From: Adlercreutzia sp910585575
GTDB taxonomy: Bacteria; Actinomycetota; Coriobacteriia; Coriobacteriales; Eggerthellaceae
NCBI RefSeq assembly: GCF_951801035.1
Contig: NZ_CATOKT010000015.1
Length of the DNA stretch: 34,757 nucleotides
Strand: one strand, 5' to 3'
Position 1 is the first letter of the stretch. The number at the start of each line of letters is the position of its first letter. The position numbers and the translations under genes are program-made. This document shows positions 7,772-15,342 of this stretch, in pieces. The notes under the pieces are model-generated. The model made no database searches, was not told the origin of the DNA, and was given only the letters and a program-made list of their open reading frames with translations.

Positions 7772-9814
7772 ATGGTGAGGTTTTGTTCGGAAGATCGAGA
7801 GGGCAGGTTCTCCGAGAGGGCCGCGCATCTTGACGAGCGGTTCTGTTGGAGCGGCGCAGTTGCTGTCAGGCCGCTGGCTCTGGCTTTGCCGCTAGCCCTC
7901 GCTCTGGCGCTGGCGGGTTGCGCCTCCTCGGCGTCCGAGGAACAGGCGTTGCAAGAGGGCGGATCGGCGGCCGACCCTGCAACCACGGAACTCGTCATCG
8001 CTGAGGCATTCCCCGATGCGGGGGTTGCGGCTGCGGTGGCCGAGCAGGTGGATGCCGACGGTTCGGGTACGCTTTCTGTGGCAGAGATCGAAAGCGCCAC
8101 GACGCTCAACGTAGAAAACGCATCGGCGGTTTCGGGCTTGGGTCAGCTACCCCAGTTGGACTCGCTGACGGTGACGGGAGCGACCGCCTCTGTCGAAGTG
8201 TCCGATGTGCCAGGGCTTACCACGCTCGATGTAGCGGGCACGGCGGTGGCAAAGCTGGACCTGTCCCATAATTCCCAGCTTGCCAGCTTGAACGTGAACG
8301 ACTGCGCCCACCTGCAGGTGGTGCAGCTGAACGACAACCAGGCCCTCAAAGAGGCGGACTTTTCGTCCTGCAAGCAGTTGAAGGGCGTAGATGTGACCGG
8401 TTGCACCAACCTGGCCTCGGTTAATGCCCAGGATGCAGTGGTGTTCAACGGCTTGGACGATACCCAGGTGCAGGAGCGCTGGCTCGTCACCGAGTTCAGC
8501 TGGCATCGACCCGCCTATGAGGCCATCGGCCCCATGGATTGCGAGGGCACCGCCGAATACGACAAGCAGGGGCGCCTGACGAAGCTGGTCACCGATGGCT
8601 TCGGCGATGCCAAGGACGCCACCTGGACCTACTCTTACGGGGACAATGGGCTGATGAACGCGGCGAGTGTGTATTGGCGCCCGGATATCGACACGGTGGA
8701 ATTGGGCATTGAGTACAACGACCAGCAGCAGGTGGATCGCGTCGTGTACGCGCAACGGGTGGACGAGGCGGACGAGTACGCCTATGACAGCGAAGGCCGC
8801 CTAGTGAAAGGCCCCTACAAATCCTACAGCTACGACGAGCAGGGGCAGGTGACGGCCATAAAGGGCGGTGAGCGCGACGGCTCGCTTACCTACAAGGATG
8901 GCCTGCTGACAAAGGCCAGCGGCGACGATGCTTTTATGGGACTCGTTACCTCTTACGCTATCGCCACCGATGCAGCGGGCAACGTCACGTCGTTCAGCGG
9001 CGACTTTGCGACGGCAGGTTCGATGAAGCAGACGCTTTCCTACAACGAACAAGGCGCGCTTACCAATGTGAGGCGCGATCGCGAGGCGGGGAACCGCGGC
9101 ACGCAGCTTGCCTGCCCCGTGGTGGACAAGACCTCGTTCAAGTACGATGACCACGGTAATCTGGTGTCGTGGACGCCGGTTTTCACCGAGGACGGGACGA
9201 CGAAGGGCAAGGGGAAAATCTCCTACACGCGTATCTTCCTGCCGAAGGACAGCACCCAGCCGCGCCAAGATTTCCTCTTTGTGGCCGATCCCCTGAACCC
9301 GCAAGTGGAGCTCGCGGTGTTCGCGCCCGATTCCGCCCTGCACGTGGACTACCTCATGTTCACCAACGGCTACCCCGATACGTCCCGTTGGATTCCCCGC
9401 GCCCAGCCCGCCAAGGTGGCTGACATGGCAGTTGAGGAAGCGGCAAGCGCTCCGTCTGCCGAAGGGGAGGAGAGCGCGAAGGACGAGGGTGCCACGGACG
9501 CAGCAGCTTCTGCAGCGGCGGACGATTACGTTCTTCCCGAGAGCGACACGCGCAAATACTCCAAGGCCGAGCTGGAAGAGTTGAGCGATCGCGAGCTGTT
9601 CCTCGCGCGCAACGAGGTGTTTGCCCGCCACGGCCGTCAGTTCAACAGCGAAGAGCTGCAGGAATATTTCGGGAGCAAGGACTGGTACGACGGCACTATT
9701 GCCCCCGAGGAGTTCGATGCCCTGCAAGAGGACGAGCTGAACGCCGCCGAGAAGGCCAACGTGAAGGCCATGCTGGCCATCGAGCAGGCCCGCGGGTCTG
9801 AATACCTGTCCTAG
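7772..9814 (+). CDS. Mosaic lipoprotein: LRR-like, YD-like and YARHG domains
   Basis: A 680-aa predicted lipoprotein. The lipobox LAGC ends at C50, after an unusually long 34-residue leader before the hydrophobic core. An EF-hand-like loop (DADGSGTLSVAEIE, 94-107) leads into about five leucine-rich-like repeats (about 112-222, internalin/BspA style). Next is a stretch of YD/RHS-like repeats (about 258-470, such as YDKQGRLTKL, YDSEGRLVKG, YDEQGQVTAI, YNEQGALTNV, YDDHGNLVSW). A low-complexity Ala/Glu linker (about 553-585) follows, and a C-terminal YARHG domain (about 604-672, with ARNEVFARHG). All parts suggest a surface-exposed binding protein; no toxin cleavage module is present. Start ATG 7772 has GAGAGGGTG upstream. 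No downstream start would shorten the leader while keeping the lipobox segment. Confidence 0.85.
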   Translation: MVRFCSEDREGRFSERAAHLDERFCWSGAVAVRPLALALPLALALALAGCASSASEEQALQEGGSAADPATTELVIAEAFPDAGVAAAVAEQVDADGSGTLSVAEIESATTLNVENASAVSGLGQLPQLDSLTVTGATASVEVSDVPGLTTLDVAGTAVAKLDLSHNSQLASLNVNDCAHLQVVQLNDNQALKEADFSSCKQLKGVDVTGCTNLASVNAQDAVVFNGLDDTQVQERWLVTEFSWHRPAYEAIGPMDCEGTAEYDKQGRLTKLVTDGFGDAKDATWTYSYGDNGLMNAASVYWRPDIDTVELGIEYNDQQQVDRVVYAQRVDEADEYAYDSEGRLVKGPYKSYSYDEQGQVTAIKGGERDGSLTYKDGLLTKASGDDAFMGLVTSYAIATDAAGNVTSFSGDFATAGSMKQTLSYNEQGALTNVRRDREAGNRGTQLACPVVDKTSFKYDDHGNLVSWTPVFTEDGTTKGKGKISYTRIFLPKDSTQPRQDFLFVADPLNPQVELAVFAPDSALHVDYLMFTNGYPDTSRWIPRAQPAKVADMAVEEAASAPSAEGEESAKDEGATDAAASAAADDYVLPESDTRKYSKAELEELSDRELFLARNEVFARHGRQFNSEELQEYFGSKDWYDGTIAPEEFDALQEDELNAAEKANVKAMLAIEQARGSEYLS

Positions 9815-9846
9815 GTGTCCGCCCTGTGTAGCCGCCGAATTTTCTC

Positions 9847-9874
9847 TTGCAAAGGTGCGCGATTGTGGTATTTT
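9847..9874 (+). promoter_or_regulatory. Promoter of rpsB-tsf
   Basis: -35 TTGCAA (9847-9852), a 16-nt spacer and -10 TATTTT (9869-9874), with an extended TGG just before the -10. It is the best promoter-like sequence upstream of rpsB and implies a leader of about 130 nt. Confidence 0.6.
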
Positions 9875-9881
9875 AGACAGG

Positions 9882-10015
9882 CTGTGTCTGCGAAGGCGCT
9901 GATGCAGCGGTAACTATTACACATGCTCGGGCGACCGGGTCTCGCGAGTGGCCACCGGAAAAGGCTGCGGGAACTGGGAAGACCTCGGGCAGAGGACTAA
10001 CGAATGGAGAATGCT
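9882..10015 (+). promoter_or_regulatory. Long GC-rich 5' leader of rpsB
   Basis: About 130 nt between the predicted promoter and the rpsB start, without a reading frame of interest. It is rich in self-complementary GC blocks (CTCGGGCGACCGGG, CCACCGG, ACCTCGGGCAGAGG). Autogenous control by S2 acts through leaders like this in other bacteria; whether it does here is inferred. Confidence 0.35.
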
Positions 10016-10831
10016 ATGGCAACGCCTACCAAGGTAAGCATCCAGAGCCTGCTCGACGCGGGCGCTCACTTCGGTCATCAGACCCGCCGCTGGAACCCCA
10101 AGATGAAGCCGTATATCTTCGGCAGCCGCGGTGACATCTACATCATCGACCTCAAGCAGACCCTCTACGGTCTGGACGCCGCTTACAGCTTCGTGAGCAA
10201 CCTCACCCGCAAGGGCGGCACCGTGCTGTTCGTGGGCACCAAGAAGCAGGCCCAGGAGGCCGTGTCCGAGGCTGCCAACCGCTGCGGCATGCCCTACGTG
10301 AACGCTCGTTGGCTCGGCGGTATGCTCACCAACTTCGCCACCATCCGCACCCGCGTGAAGCGCATGGAGGAGCTGGAGGCCATGGACGCCGACGGCCGCA
10401 TGGCCCTGCTGCCCAAGAAGGAGCAGATCCTGCTGCACAAGGAGCTGGCCAAGCTGCAGACCAACCTCAACGGCATCCGCAACATGAAGCGCGTGCCCGA
10501 GGCTGTTTTCGTTATCGACACCAACCGCGAGGGCATCGCCATCCATGAGGCTCACCGCCTGGAGATCCCCGTGGTGGGCACCCTGGACACCAACTGCGAT
10601 CCCGATGACGTCGATTACGGCATCCCCGCCAACGACGACGCCATCCGCTCGGTGCGTCTGCTGTGCGATTTCATCGCCGACGCCGTCATTGCCGGCACCG
10701 GTGCCGACGTGACCGCCGCCGAGATGGCCGGCGAGGCCGCTGAGGCTTCCGCCGAGGCCACCGTGGCCGAGGTTGCCGACGAGGCCGCCGCTGCCGTGGC
10801 CGAGGGCGACGCCGCTGTCGTTGTCGAGTAA
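10016..10831 (+). CDS. rpsB: 30S ribosomal protein S2
   Basis: Ribosomal protein S2 (271 aa) of the small subunit. The N-terminus MATPTKVSIQSLLDAGAHFG aligns with the start of known S2 proteins, followed by HQTRRWNPKMKPYIFG and the later signature VPVVGTLDTNCDPDDVDYGI-type region. This favours ATG 10016, with GGAG at 10006-10009. In-frame ATG 10004 would add four residues and also has an AGAGGA upstream, so it cannot be excluded. The C-terminal 40 residues are an Ala/Glu/Val-rich acidic tail, as in other actinobacterial S2. It is the first gene of the rpsB-tsf operon, 39 nt before tsf. Confidence 0.97.
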   Translation: MATPTKVSIQSLLDAGAHFGHQTRRWNPKMKPYIFGSRGDIYIIDLKQTLYGLDAAYSFVSNLTRKGGTVLFVGTKKQAQEAVSEAANRCGMPYVNARWLGGMLTNFATIRTRVKRMEELEAMDADGRMALLPKKEQILLHKELAKLQTNLNGIRNMKRVPEAVFVIDTNREGIAIHEAHRLEIPVVGTLDTNCDPDDVDYGIPANDDAIRSVRLLCDFIADAVIAGTGADVTAAEMAGEAAEASAEATVAEVADEAAAAVAEGDAAVVVE

Positions 10832-10870
10832 CTCTAGCAAGTTAGACTCTCATTCCCAAAGGAGGAATTC

Positions 10871-11731
10871 ATGGCTGACATCACCGCTTCCATGGTGAAG
10901 GAGCTCCGCGAGATGACCGGCGCGGGCATGATGGAGTGCAAGAAGGCCCTGGCCGAGGCCGAGGGCGATATGGAGAAGGCCGTCGACGTGCTGCGCACCC
11001 GCGGTCTGGCCGCCGTGGCCAAGAAGGCCGGCCGTGCCACCAACGAGGGCACCGTTATGGCCATCGTCTCCGACGACTGCACCACCGGTGCCGTGGTCGA
11101 GCTCAACTGCGAGACCGACTTCGTGGGCATGAACGAGAAGTTCAAGGCCTATGCCGAGAAGATCGCCAAGGCTGCCCTGGCTGCCAAGCCGGCGGACGTG
11201 GAGGCCCTCAAGGCCGCCGTCATCGATGGCGAGACCGTCGAGGAAGTTGTTACCGACTGCATCCACGTGATGGGCGAGAACGCTCAGCTGGCCCGCGTTG
11301 CCGTGGTGGACGCCCAGGCCGTGTCCGCCTACATCCATGGCGGCGGCAAGATCGGCGTTCTGGTTACCTTCAACGTGGAGGGCATCGACCCCACCGCCGA
11401 GGAGTTCCAGAAGTGCGGCCGCGACATCGCCATGCAGGTGGCTGCTCTGAACCCCGTTTCCGCCACCCGCGAGGACGTGCCCGCCGACGTGGCCGCCCAC
11501 GAGATGGAGATCTACAAGGCTCAGGCCGCCGAGTCCGGCAAGCCCGAGAACATCCAGGAGAAGATGGCCGAGGGCCGCATGGACAAGTTCTACAAGGAGA
11601 ACTGCCTGGCCGAGCAGGCCTTCGTGAAGAACCCGGATCAGACCGTGGCTCAGTACGCCGACGAGTGCGCCAAGGCTCTGGGTGGCACCATCGCCATCAC
11701 CGGCTTCGTGCGCTTCGCTCTGGGCGAGTAA
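10871..11731 (+). CDS. tsf: Elongation factor Ts
   Basis: EF-Ts (286 aa) is the guanine-nucleotide exchange factor that recycles EF-Tu. The UBA-like N-terminal domain (MVKELREMTGAGMMECKKAL) and the TDFVGMN-type signature (ELNCETDFVGMNEKFKAYA) are clear. The dimerisation/core subdomains and the C-terminal module follow in full length. A strong AAAGGAGG lies 5-12 nt before ATG 10871. It is in the same unit as rpsB and ends in an intrinsic terminator. Confidence 0.98.
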   Translation: MADITASMVKELREMTGAGMMECKKALAEAEGDMEKAVDVLRTRGLAAVAKKAGRATNEGTVMAIVSDDCTTGAVVELNCETDFVGMNEKFKAYAEKIAKAALAAKPADVEALKAAVIDGETVEEVVTDCIHVMGENAQLARVAVVDAQAVSAYIHGGGKIGVLVTFNVEGIDPTAEEFQKCGRDIAMQVAALNPVSATREDVPADVAAHEMEIYKAQAAESGKPENIQEKMAEGRMDKFYKENCLAEQAFVKNPDQTVAQYADECAKALGGTIAITGFVRFALGE

Positions 11732-11758
11732 ACGCGCGATCAAATAACGCATCTTTAA

Positions 11759-11790
11759 GAAGGGAGGCTCAAGCGAGCCTCCCTTTTGTT
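11759..11790 (+). terminator. Intrinsic terminator of rpsB-tsf
   Basis: An 11-bp stem (11760-11770 with 11775-11785, core GGGAGGCTC/GAGCCTCCC) with an AAGC loop, followed by TTTTGTTTT. A textbook Rho-independent terminator. Confidence 0.92.
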
Positions 11791-11962
11791 TTGCCCTTAA
11801 AACACGAAAGTGCCGGACTCTGTGAGATACTCACCGATCGTGCGCTCCGGTGCTCTTGTAATTGCATGTCTATTTGATTTCGATAATTTCACCTACGCAA
11901 ATAAGGTAGCTAACCGCCTGACAGGTCTCGCTTCTGCGGTATGGGATTCGACACGGAACAGC
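11791..11962. other. AT-rich spacer upstream of the AbiEi-like island
   Basis: The 172 nt between the tsf terminator and the island promoter carry no gene I can recognise, no integrase site and no obvious direct repeat. Composition falls abruptly in GC relative to tsf, which marks the left edge of the island. Confidence 0.5.
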
Positions 11963-11991
11963 TTGACAAGTGTTTCCTAAAACAGTAGTGT
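11963..11991 (+). promoter_or_regulatory. Promoter of the AbiEi-like/nucleotidyltransferase operon
   Basis: A perfect -35 TTGACA (11963-11968), an exact 17-nt spacer and -10 TAGTGT (11986-11991). The spacer and -10 coincide with the left arm of the large inverted repeat, so any protein bound there would block RNA polymerase. The predicted start site falls in or near the loop at 11995-12002. Confidence 0.8.
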
Positions 11992-12028
11992 TTCCTAATC
12001 ATGAAACACTACTGTTTTAGGAAACACT
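11969..12028. repeat. Perfect 26-bp inverted repeat, putative autoregulatory operator
   Basis: The left arm (11969-11994) and right arm (12003-12028) are exact reverse complements over 26 bp, separated by 8 nt. Each arm contains two copies of the half-site AGTGTTTC, 18 bp apart (11969 and 11987; mirrored at 12003 and 12021), so four half-sites form a nested palindrome. It covers the promoter spacer, the -10, the start site and the AGGA ribosome site, and ends directly against the ATG at 12029. AbiEi-type antitoxins are known to repress their own promoters by binding inverted repeats, which makes this the likely operator. Confidence 0.85.
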
Positions 12029-13111
12029 ATGTATAACGAGGAGTCGCTTATACGGGAAAGCGTTGCAGCGGCGCTTCCCCGTGCCGTTCTCGATAATTTT
12101 CAGATGCAGGTGCCTTGTGAAGGCGGGGCGTCGTTGCGATCTGATGCCAGCGGCACTTTGGTGCTGGATGACGACCATCGCCTTGAGGCGCTTTTTGAGA
12201 CAGGTGAGTTTCCGACATTGGCTTCGATTGGACGCAAGGCTGATCGCCTGCTCTCAGAGCTGTCTCACGGCAGCGCGCATCCCGTACTCGTTTCGTCCTA
12301 CTTCTCGGAGGCCAAGCAGGATTATCTGAGGAGGCTTGGGCTAAGCTTTCTCGATTCCGCTGGAAACGCGTGGTTGTCGGCTCCGGGTATTCTTGTGGAT
12401 CGTTCTGGCAAAAAGCCGTTGCCGAAGCCCGCTTCCACGTCGCTCGACTTTTTCTCCGATAAGGCGACCTTGGTGCTACGTTTGCTGTTTCCGGGGGAAA
12501 GCCTGGGGGTAAGGGAGATGAGCGCCCTACTGGAGAAAAGCGGTTTCTCCCTCAGCCCGGGATATATCTCGAAAACGATAACCGCCCTGGTGGAAGGGGG
12601 ATATGCGGCAAGAGAGGGAGGAAAGGTTCACCTGGTTTCTCGGCGCTTTCTTTTAGAAGACTGGGCGGAGGCCTATCGGCGCAAAGCGCGTTCGGTCGCA
12701 GCTGAAGGGTGGTACTGCCCGGAGGCCGATCCGGAGGTTCTGGCGCGGGGGGTTGGAGGATCCCTTGGAGACTGCGGCGTTCTGACTGATCGCTCTGGCG
12801 CATGTTTCGTCGACGCTTATGCCGCATTTGATACCATCGATGTCCTTGTGCGGAATCGCGCCGAGGCTATTGTAGCCCTGAGAGACTTGGGCGCCGAGGC
12901 TGTCGAGCGCGGGGCGAACATCTACCTCCGTCAGCCCGTCTACCCGGTTTCATCCTTCTTCGGGCTTCAGCTTGTCGATGATGTGCCCATTGCCTCTGAT
13001 CTGCAGCTTTACCTCGATTTACGCTGCCAGCCTCAACGAGGTCAAGAGGCGGCCGACCATCTTTTTACGCGACGAATTGAACCTTTGCTGAAGGGATTGT
13101 CTCATGGCTAG
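12029..13111 (+). CDS. AbiEi-like antitoxin/transcriptional regulator
   Basis: A 360-aa protein resembling type IV toxin-antitoxin AbiEi-family proteins. The N-terminal domain (about 60-130) has the family-like run HPVLVSSYFSEAKQDYLRRL followed by LSFLDSAGNAWL and LVDRSGKK. A winged helix-turn-helix follows at about 141-207 (LRLLFPGESLGVREMSALL, then YISKTITALVEGGYAAREGG). The C-terminal end carries DLQLYLDLRCQPQRGQEAA (324-342), which matches the usual AbiEi tail pattern. The likely role is autorepressor and antagonist of the downstream nucleotidyltransferase. ATG 12029 abuts the inverted repeat, and the AGGA at 12019-12022 lies inside the right arm. The gene is lower in GC and uses rarer codons (AGG, ATA, TTA) than tsf or murA, suggesting transfer. 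Its stop overlaps the next start by 8 nt. Confidence 0.78.
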   Translation: MYNEESLIRESVAAALPRAVLDNFQMQVPCEGGASLRSDASGTLVLDDDHRLEALFETGEFPTLASIGRKADRLLSELSHGSAHPVLVSSYFSEAKQDYLRRLGLSFLDSAGNAWLSAPGILVDRSGKKPLPKPASTSLDFFSDKATLVLRLLFPGESLGVREMSALLEKSGFSLSPGYISKTITALVEGGYAAREGGKVHLVSRRFLLEDWAEAYRRKARSVAAEGWYCPEADPEVLARGVGGSLGDCGVLTDRSGACFVDAYAAFDTIDVLVRNRAEAIVALRDLGAEAVERGANIYLRQPVYPVSSFFGLQLVDDVPIASDLQLYLDLRCQPQRGQEAADHLFTRRIEPLLKGLSHG

Positions 13112-13925
13112 AACTTCTTTAGAAGAGCTTTTACAAGAGTGCGTGGAGCCCTTGCGCCCCTACTTGGATCAATTGGTTGTGGCGGGCGGTTGGGTTCCCT
13201 ACTTGTATACGAAGGTTTACGGCGGTGTAGTCGACAACGAGCCCCTTCTGACGGCCGACTTCGATGTCGCCATCGTGCGGAGCGACTTTATCGAGGGTGA
13301 GCTTTCCCTGGACTCGTCGATTCTGGATTCTGGCTTTTGCTACGACTTCGCCTCCTTGGACAAGCCTCCGGTGGTGAAGTATGTGAAGGATTTGGAGGGC
13401 GGCCAGAGAGCCGAAATCGAGTTCATAACCGAAGCGGCGGGTCGGGGAGCGGTGGAGGTGGTAGGGTCAGTCAACGCCCAGGCGCTTCGACATGTTGGCC
13501 TTCTCCTCGATGAGCCGATAACGTGCTCTTTGCAGGCGCTTGGTTTCGCAGAGGATGGCATGTTGCGGCTGCCTCGACCGTCGAGGTTCATAATCCATAA
13601 AGTGCTCGTTGCGCCCCGGCGGCGTCATCGCGATAAAACCGCCAAGGACCTCTACTACGCATTCTACGTTCTTGATTCGTTTCCGCATTGGCGCGATGCA
13701 GTTTTAGAGGGGCTTGTTGCTTTGGCTGCGGAATCGCCGGGCCCTGTTGAGACGGCGACTTTGTATTTGGAAGAAATGTTTGGGGATGTAGACAGCGATG
13801 GTGTAGGGCTTCTTGTATCGCAGAGGCCCCGAACCGCTTATCGGCTCATGAGCGAAGACCAGTTTCGACGTTACGCCCTCAATCGAATGCGTCAGCTGCA
13901 TAGCGCGCTAATTGCGGGTAGTTGA
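13104..13925 (+). CDS. Nucleotidyltransferase, putative AbiEii-like/GSU2403-type toxin
   Basis: A 273-aa protein of the polymerase-beta nucleotidyltransferase fold. GGW at 28-30 followed by DFDVA (D52, D54) gives the GG...DxD active site. A third acidic position is offered by E104/E106 in AEIEFI. The helical part has KVLVAPRRRHRDKTAKDL (166-183), like the K...R..KD pattern of AbiEii and GSU2403-family proteins. In type IV systems the AbiEii partner is the toxic nucleotidyltransferase. The active site here looks intact, so it is probably functional. The target (tRNA, nucleotide or protein) cannot be inferred. The start overlaps the upstream stop by 8 nt (ATGGCTAG) with GAAGGGA at 13090-13096, implying translational coupling. 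Low GC, like its partner. Confidence 0.78.
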   Translation: MARTSLEELLQECVEPLRPYLDQLVVAGGWVPYLYTKVYGGVVDNEPLLTADFDVAIVRSDFIEGELSLDSSILDSGFCYDFASLDKPPVVKYVKDLEGGQRAEIEFITEAAGRGAVEVVGSVNAQALRHVGLLLDEPITCSLQALGFAEDGMLRLPRPSRFIIHKVLVAPRRRHRDKTAKDLYYAFYVLDSFPHWRDAVLEGLVALAAESPGPVETATLYLEEMFGDVDSDGVGLLVSQRPRTAYRLMSEDQFRRYALNRMRQLHSALIAGS

Positions 13926-13948
13926 CCGACCTGTTCTGCAAACCTGGT

Positions 13949-13980
13949 GAAAGGCCGTGCCTGAGCGCGGCCTTTTTTCT
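13949..13980 (+). terminator. Intrinsic terminator closing the AbiEi-like island
   Basis: Stem AAGGCCGTGC paired with GCGCGGCCTT (13951-13960 with 13965-13974, one G-U pair), a 4-nt loop, then TTTTTTCT. It isolates the two-gene unit from murA. Confidence 0.9.
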
Positions 13981-13985
13981 ATAAT
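13980..13985 (+). promoter_or_regulatory. Candidate -10 of murA
   Basis: A perfect TATAAT immediately after the terminator T-run, 65 nt before the murA start. No good -35 lies 16-18 nt upstream because the terminator stem occupies that space, so this is only a candidate. Confidence 0.4.
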
Positions 13986-14050
13986 GAGGGGACTTATGCA
14001 ATATGTGATGGACTGTGGGGCGTCTGGGCCCCCTCCCAAAAGGACTTGAA

Positions 14051-15334
14051 ATGAACCAGGAAGTCATCATCGTTCGTGGCAATAATACGTTGGCTGGCGA
14101 CGTGCAGGTGGCCGGCGCCAAGAATTCGGCGCTCAAGCTGATGGCCGCCGCGCTGCTGGGCCAGGGCCCCTCGCTGCTGCACAACGTACCGCATATTTCC
14201 GATATCGATATTATGGCCGAGGTGCTCGAGCGTTTGGGAGCCACGGTCTCCCGCGAGGGTCATACGCTGGCCATCGACACCACGAACGTCGACAGCTGCG
14301 AGACGCCCTACGAGCTGGTCTCGAAGATGCGCGCCTCCATCTCGGTGCTGGGGCCGCTCATCGGCCGTTTCGGCGAGGCCCGCGTGGCCATGCCCGGCGG
14401 CTGCCAGATTGGCGCCCGCAAGATCGACATGCATCTGGTGGGCCTTGAGGCTTTGGGCGTGCGGTTCGAGGTGGACCACGGCGTGCTGCATGCCACCACG
14501 CCGAACGGGCTCAAGGGGGCCCATGTGACCCTGGAATTCCCTTCGGTGGGCGCCACGGAGAACATGCTCATGGCCTCTGTGGTGGCCGAGGGCATCACCG
14601 CCATCGAGAACGCGGCCTGCGAGCCGGAAATTGAGGATCTGGCCAACATGCTCAACGCCATGGGGGCTAAGGTGGCCGGTGCCGGCACCTCGCTCATCGA
14701 GGTAGAGGGCGTGCCGCTTTCGGCCATGCACCCTTGCGAGCACACCACCGTGGGCGACCGCATCGAGGCGGGCACCTTCCTGGTGGGCGGCGCGCTGACG
14801 GGCGGTCCCCTGACGGTGCACGGCGTCGATCCGGCGTTTCTGCGCATGGCCATCATGAAACTGCGGGCCATGGGCTGCGATGTAGAAACCGGCGAGGACT
14901 GGGTGCGCGTGAGCCGCACCGAGCCCTTGACGTCCGTCGATATTCAAACCTTGCCCCATCCGGGCTTTCCCACGGATTTGCAGGCGCAGTTCATGCTGCT
15001 GGCGGCCTTGGCCGATGACGTGTCGGTCATCACTGAGAACGTCTTCGAGAACCGCTTCATGTTCGCCGCCGAGCTGATGCGCATGGGCGCCGATATCGAG
15101 CTCGACGACCATCACGCCCTGGTGCGCGGGGTGGCGCAGCTCGAGGGTGCGCCCGTGTCCTCCACCGACCTGCGTGCCGGCGCCGCTCTGGTGCTGGCGG
15201 GCATTGTGGCCGATGGCGAGACCCAGGTGCACCACCTCGAGCACATCGATCGCGGCTACGAGGACTACGCGGGCAAACTGGCCTCGCTGGGTGCCGACAT
15301 TCGCCGCGTGGCCGTGTCCGCGCTGGGCAACTAG
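14051..15334 (+). CDS. murA: UDP-N-acetylglucosamine 1-carboxyvinyltransferase
   Basis: MurA (427 aa) transfers enolpyruvate from PEP to UDP-GlcNAc, the first committed step of peptidoglycan synthesis, in the cytoplasm. The N-terminal motif VAGAKNSALKL (with the Lys and Asn that bind substrate) is at 20-30. The active-site loop MPGGCQIGARKIDMH holds C118, the residue alkylated by fosfomycin in sensitive enzymes. The two inverse alpha/beta domains are full length. ATG 14051 is preceded by AAAAGGAC. An LCP-family gene follows 8 nt later, giving a cell-wall gene pair. Confidence 0.97.
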   Translation: MNQEVIIVRGNNTLAGDVQVAGAKNSALKLMAAALLGQGPSLLHNVPHISDIDIMAEVLERLGATVSREGHTLAIDTTNVDSCETPYELVSKMRASISVLGPLIGRFGEARVAMPGGCQIGARKIDMHLVGLEALGVRFEVDHGVLHATTPNGLKGAHVTLEFPSVGATENMLMASVVAEGITAIENAACEPEIEDLANMLNAMGAKVAGAGTSLIEVEGVPLSAMHPCEHTTVGDRIEAGTFLVGGALTGGPLTVHGVDPAFLRMAIMKLRAMGCDVETGEDWVRVSRTEPLTSVDIQTLPHPGFPTDLQAQFMLLAALADDVSVITENVFENRFMFAAELMRMGADIELDDHHALVRGVAQLEGAPVSSTDLRAGAALVLAGIVADGETQVHHLEHIDRGYEDYAGKLASLGADIRRVAVSALGN

Positions 15335-15342
15335 GGGCCGGC

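Noticed and set aside
9815..10003. tRNA or other standard RNA gene in the rpsB leader, and tRNAs elsewhere in the intergenic gaps
   Set aside because: No T-loop GGTTCGAATCC-type block or cloverleaf could be assembled in any gap I read.
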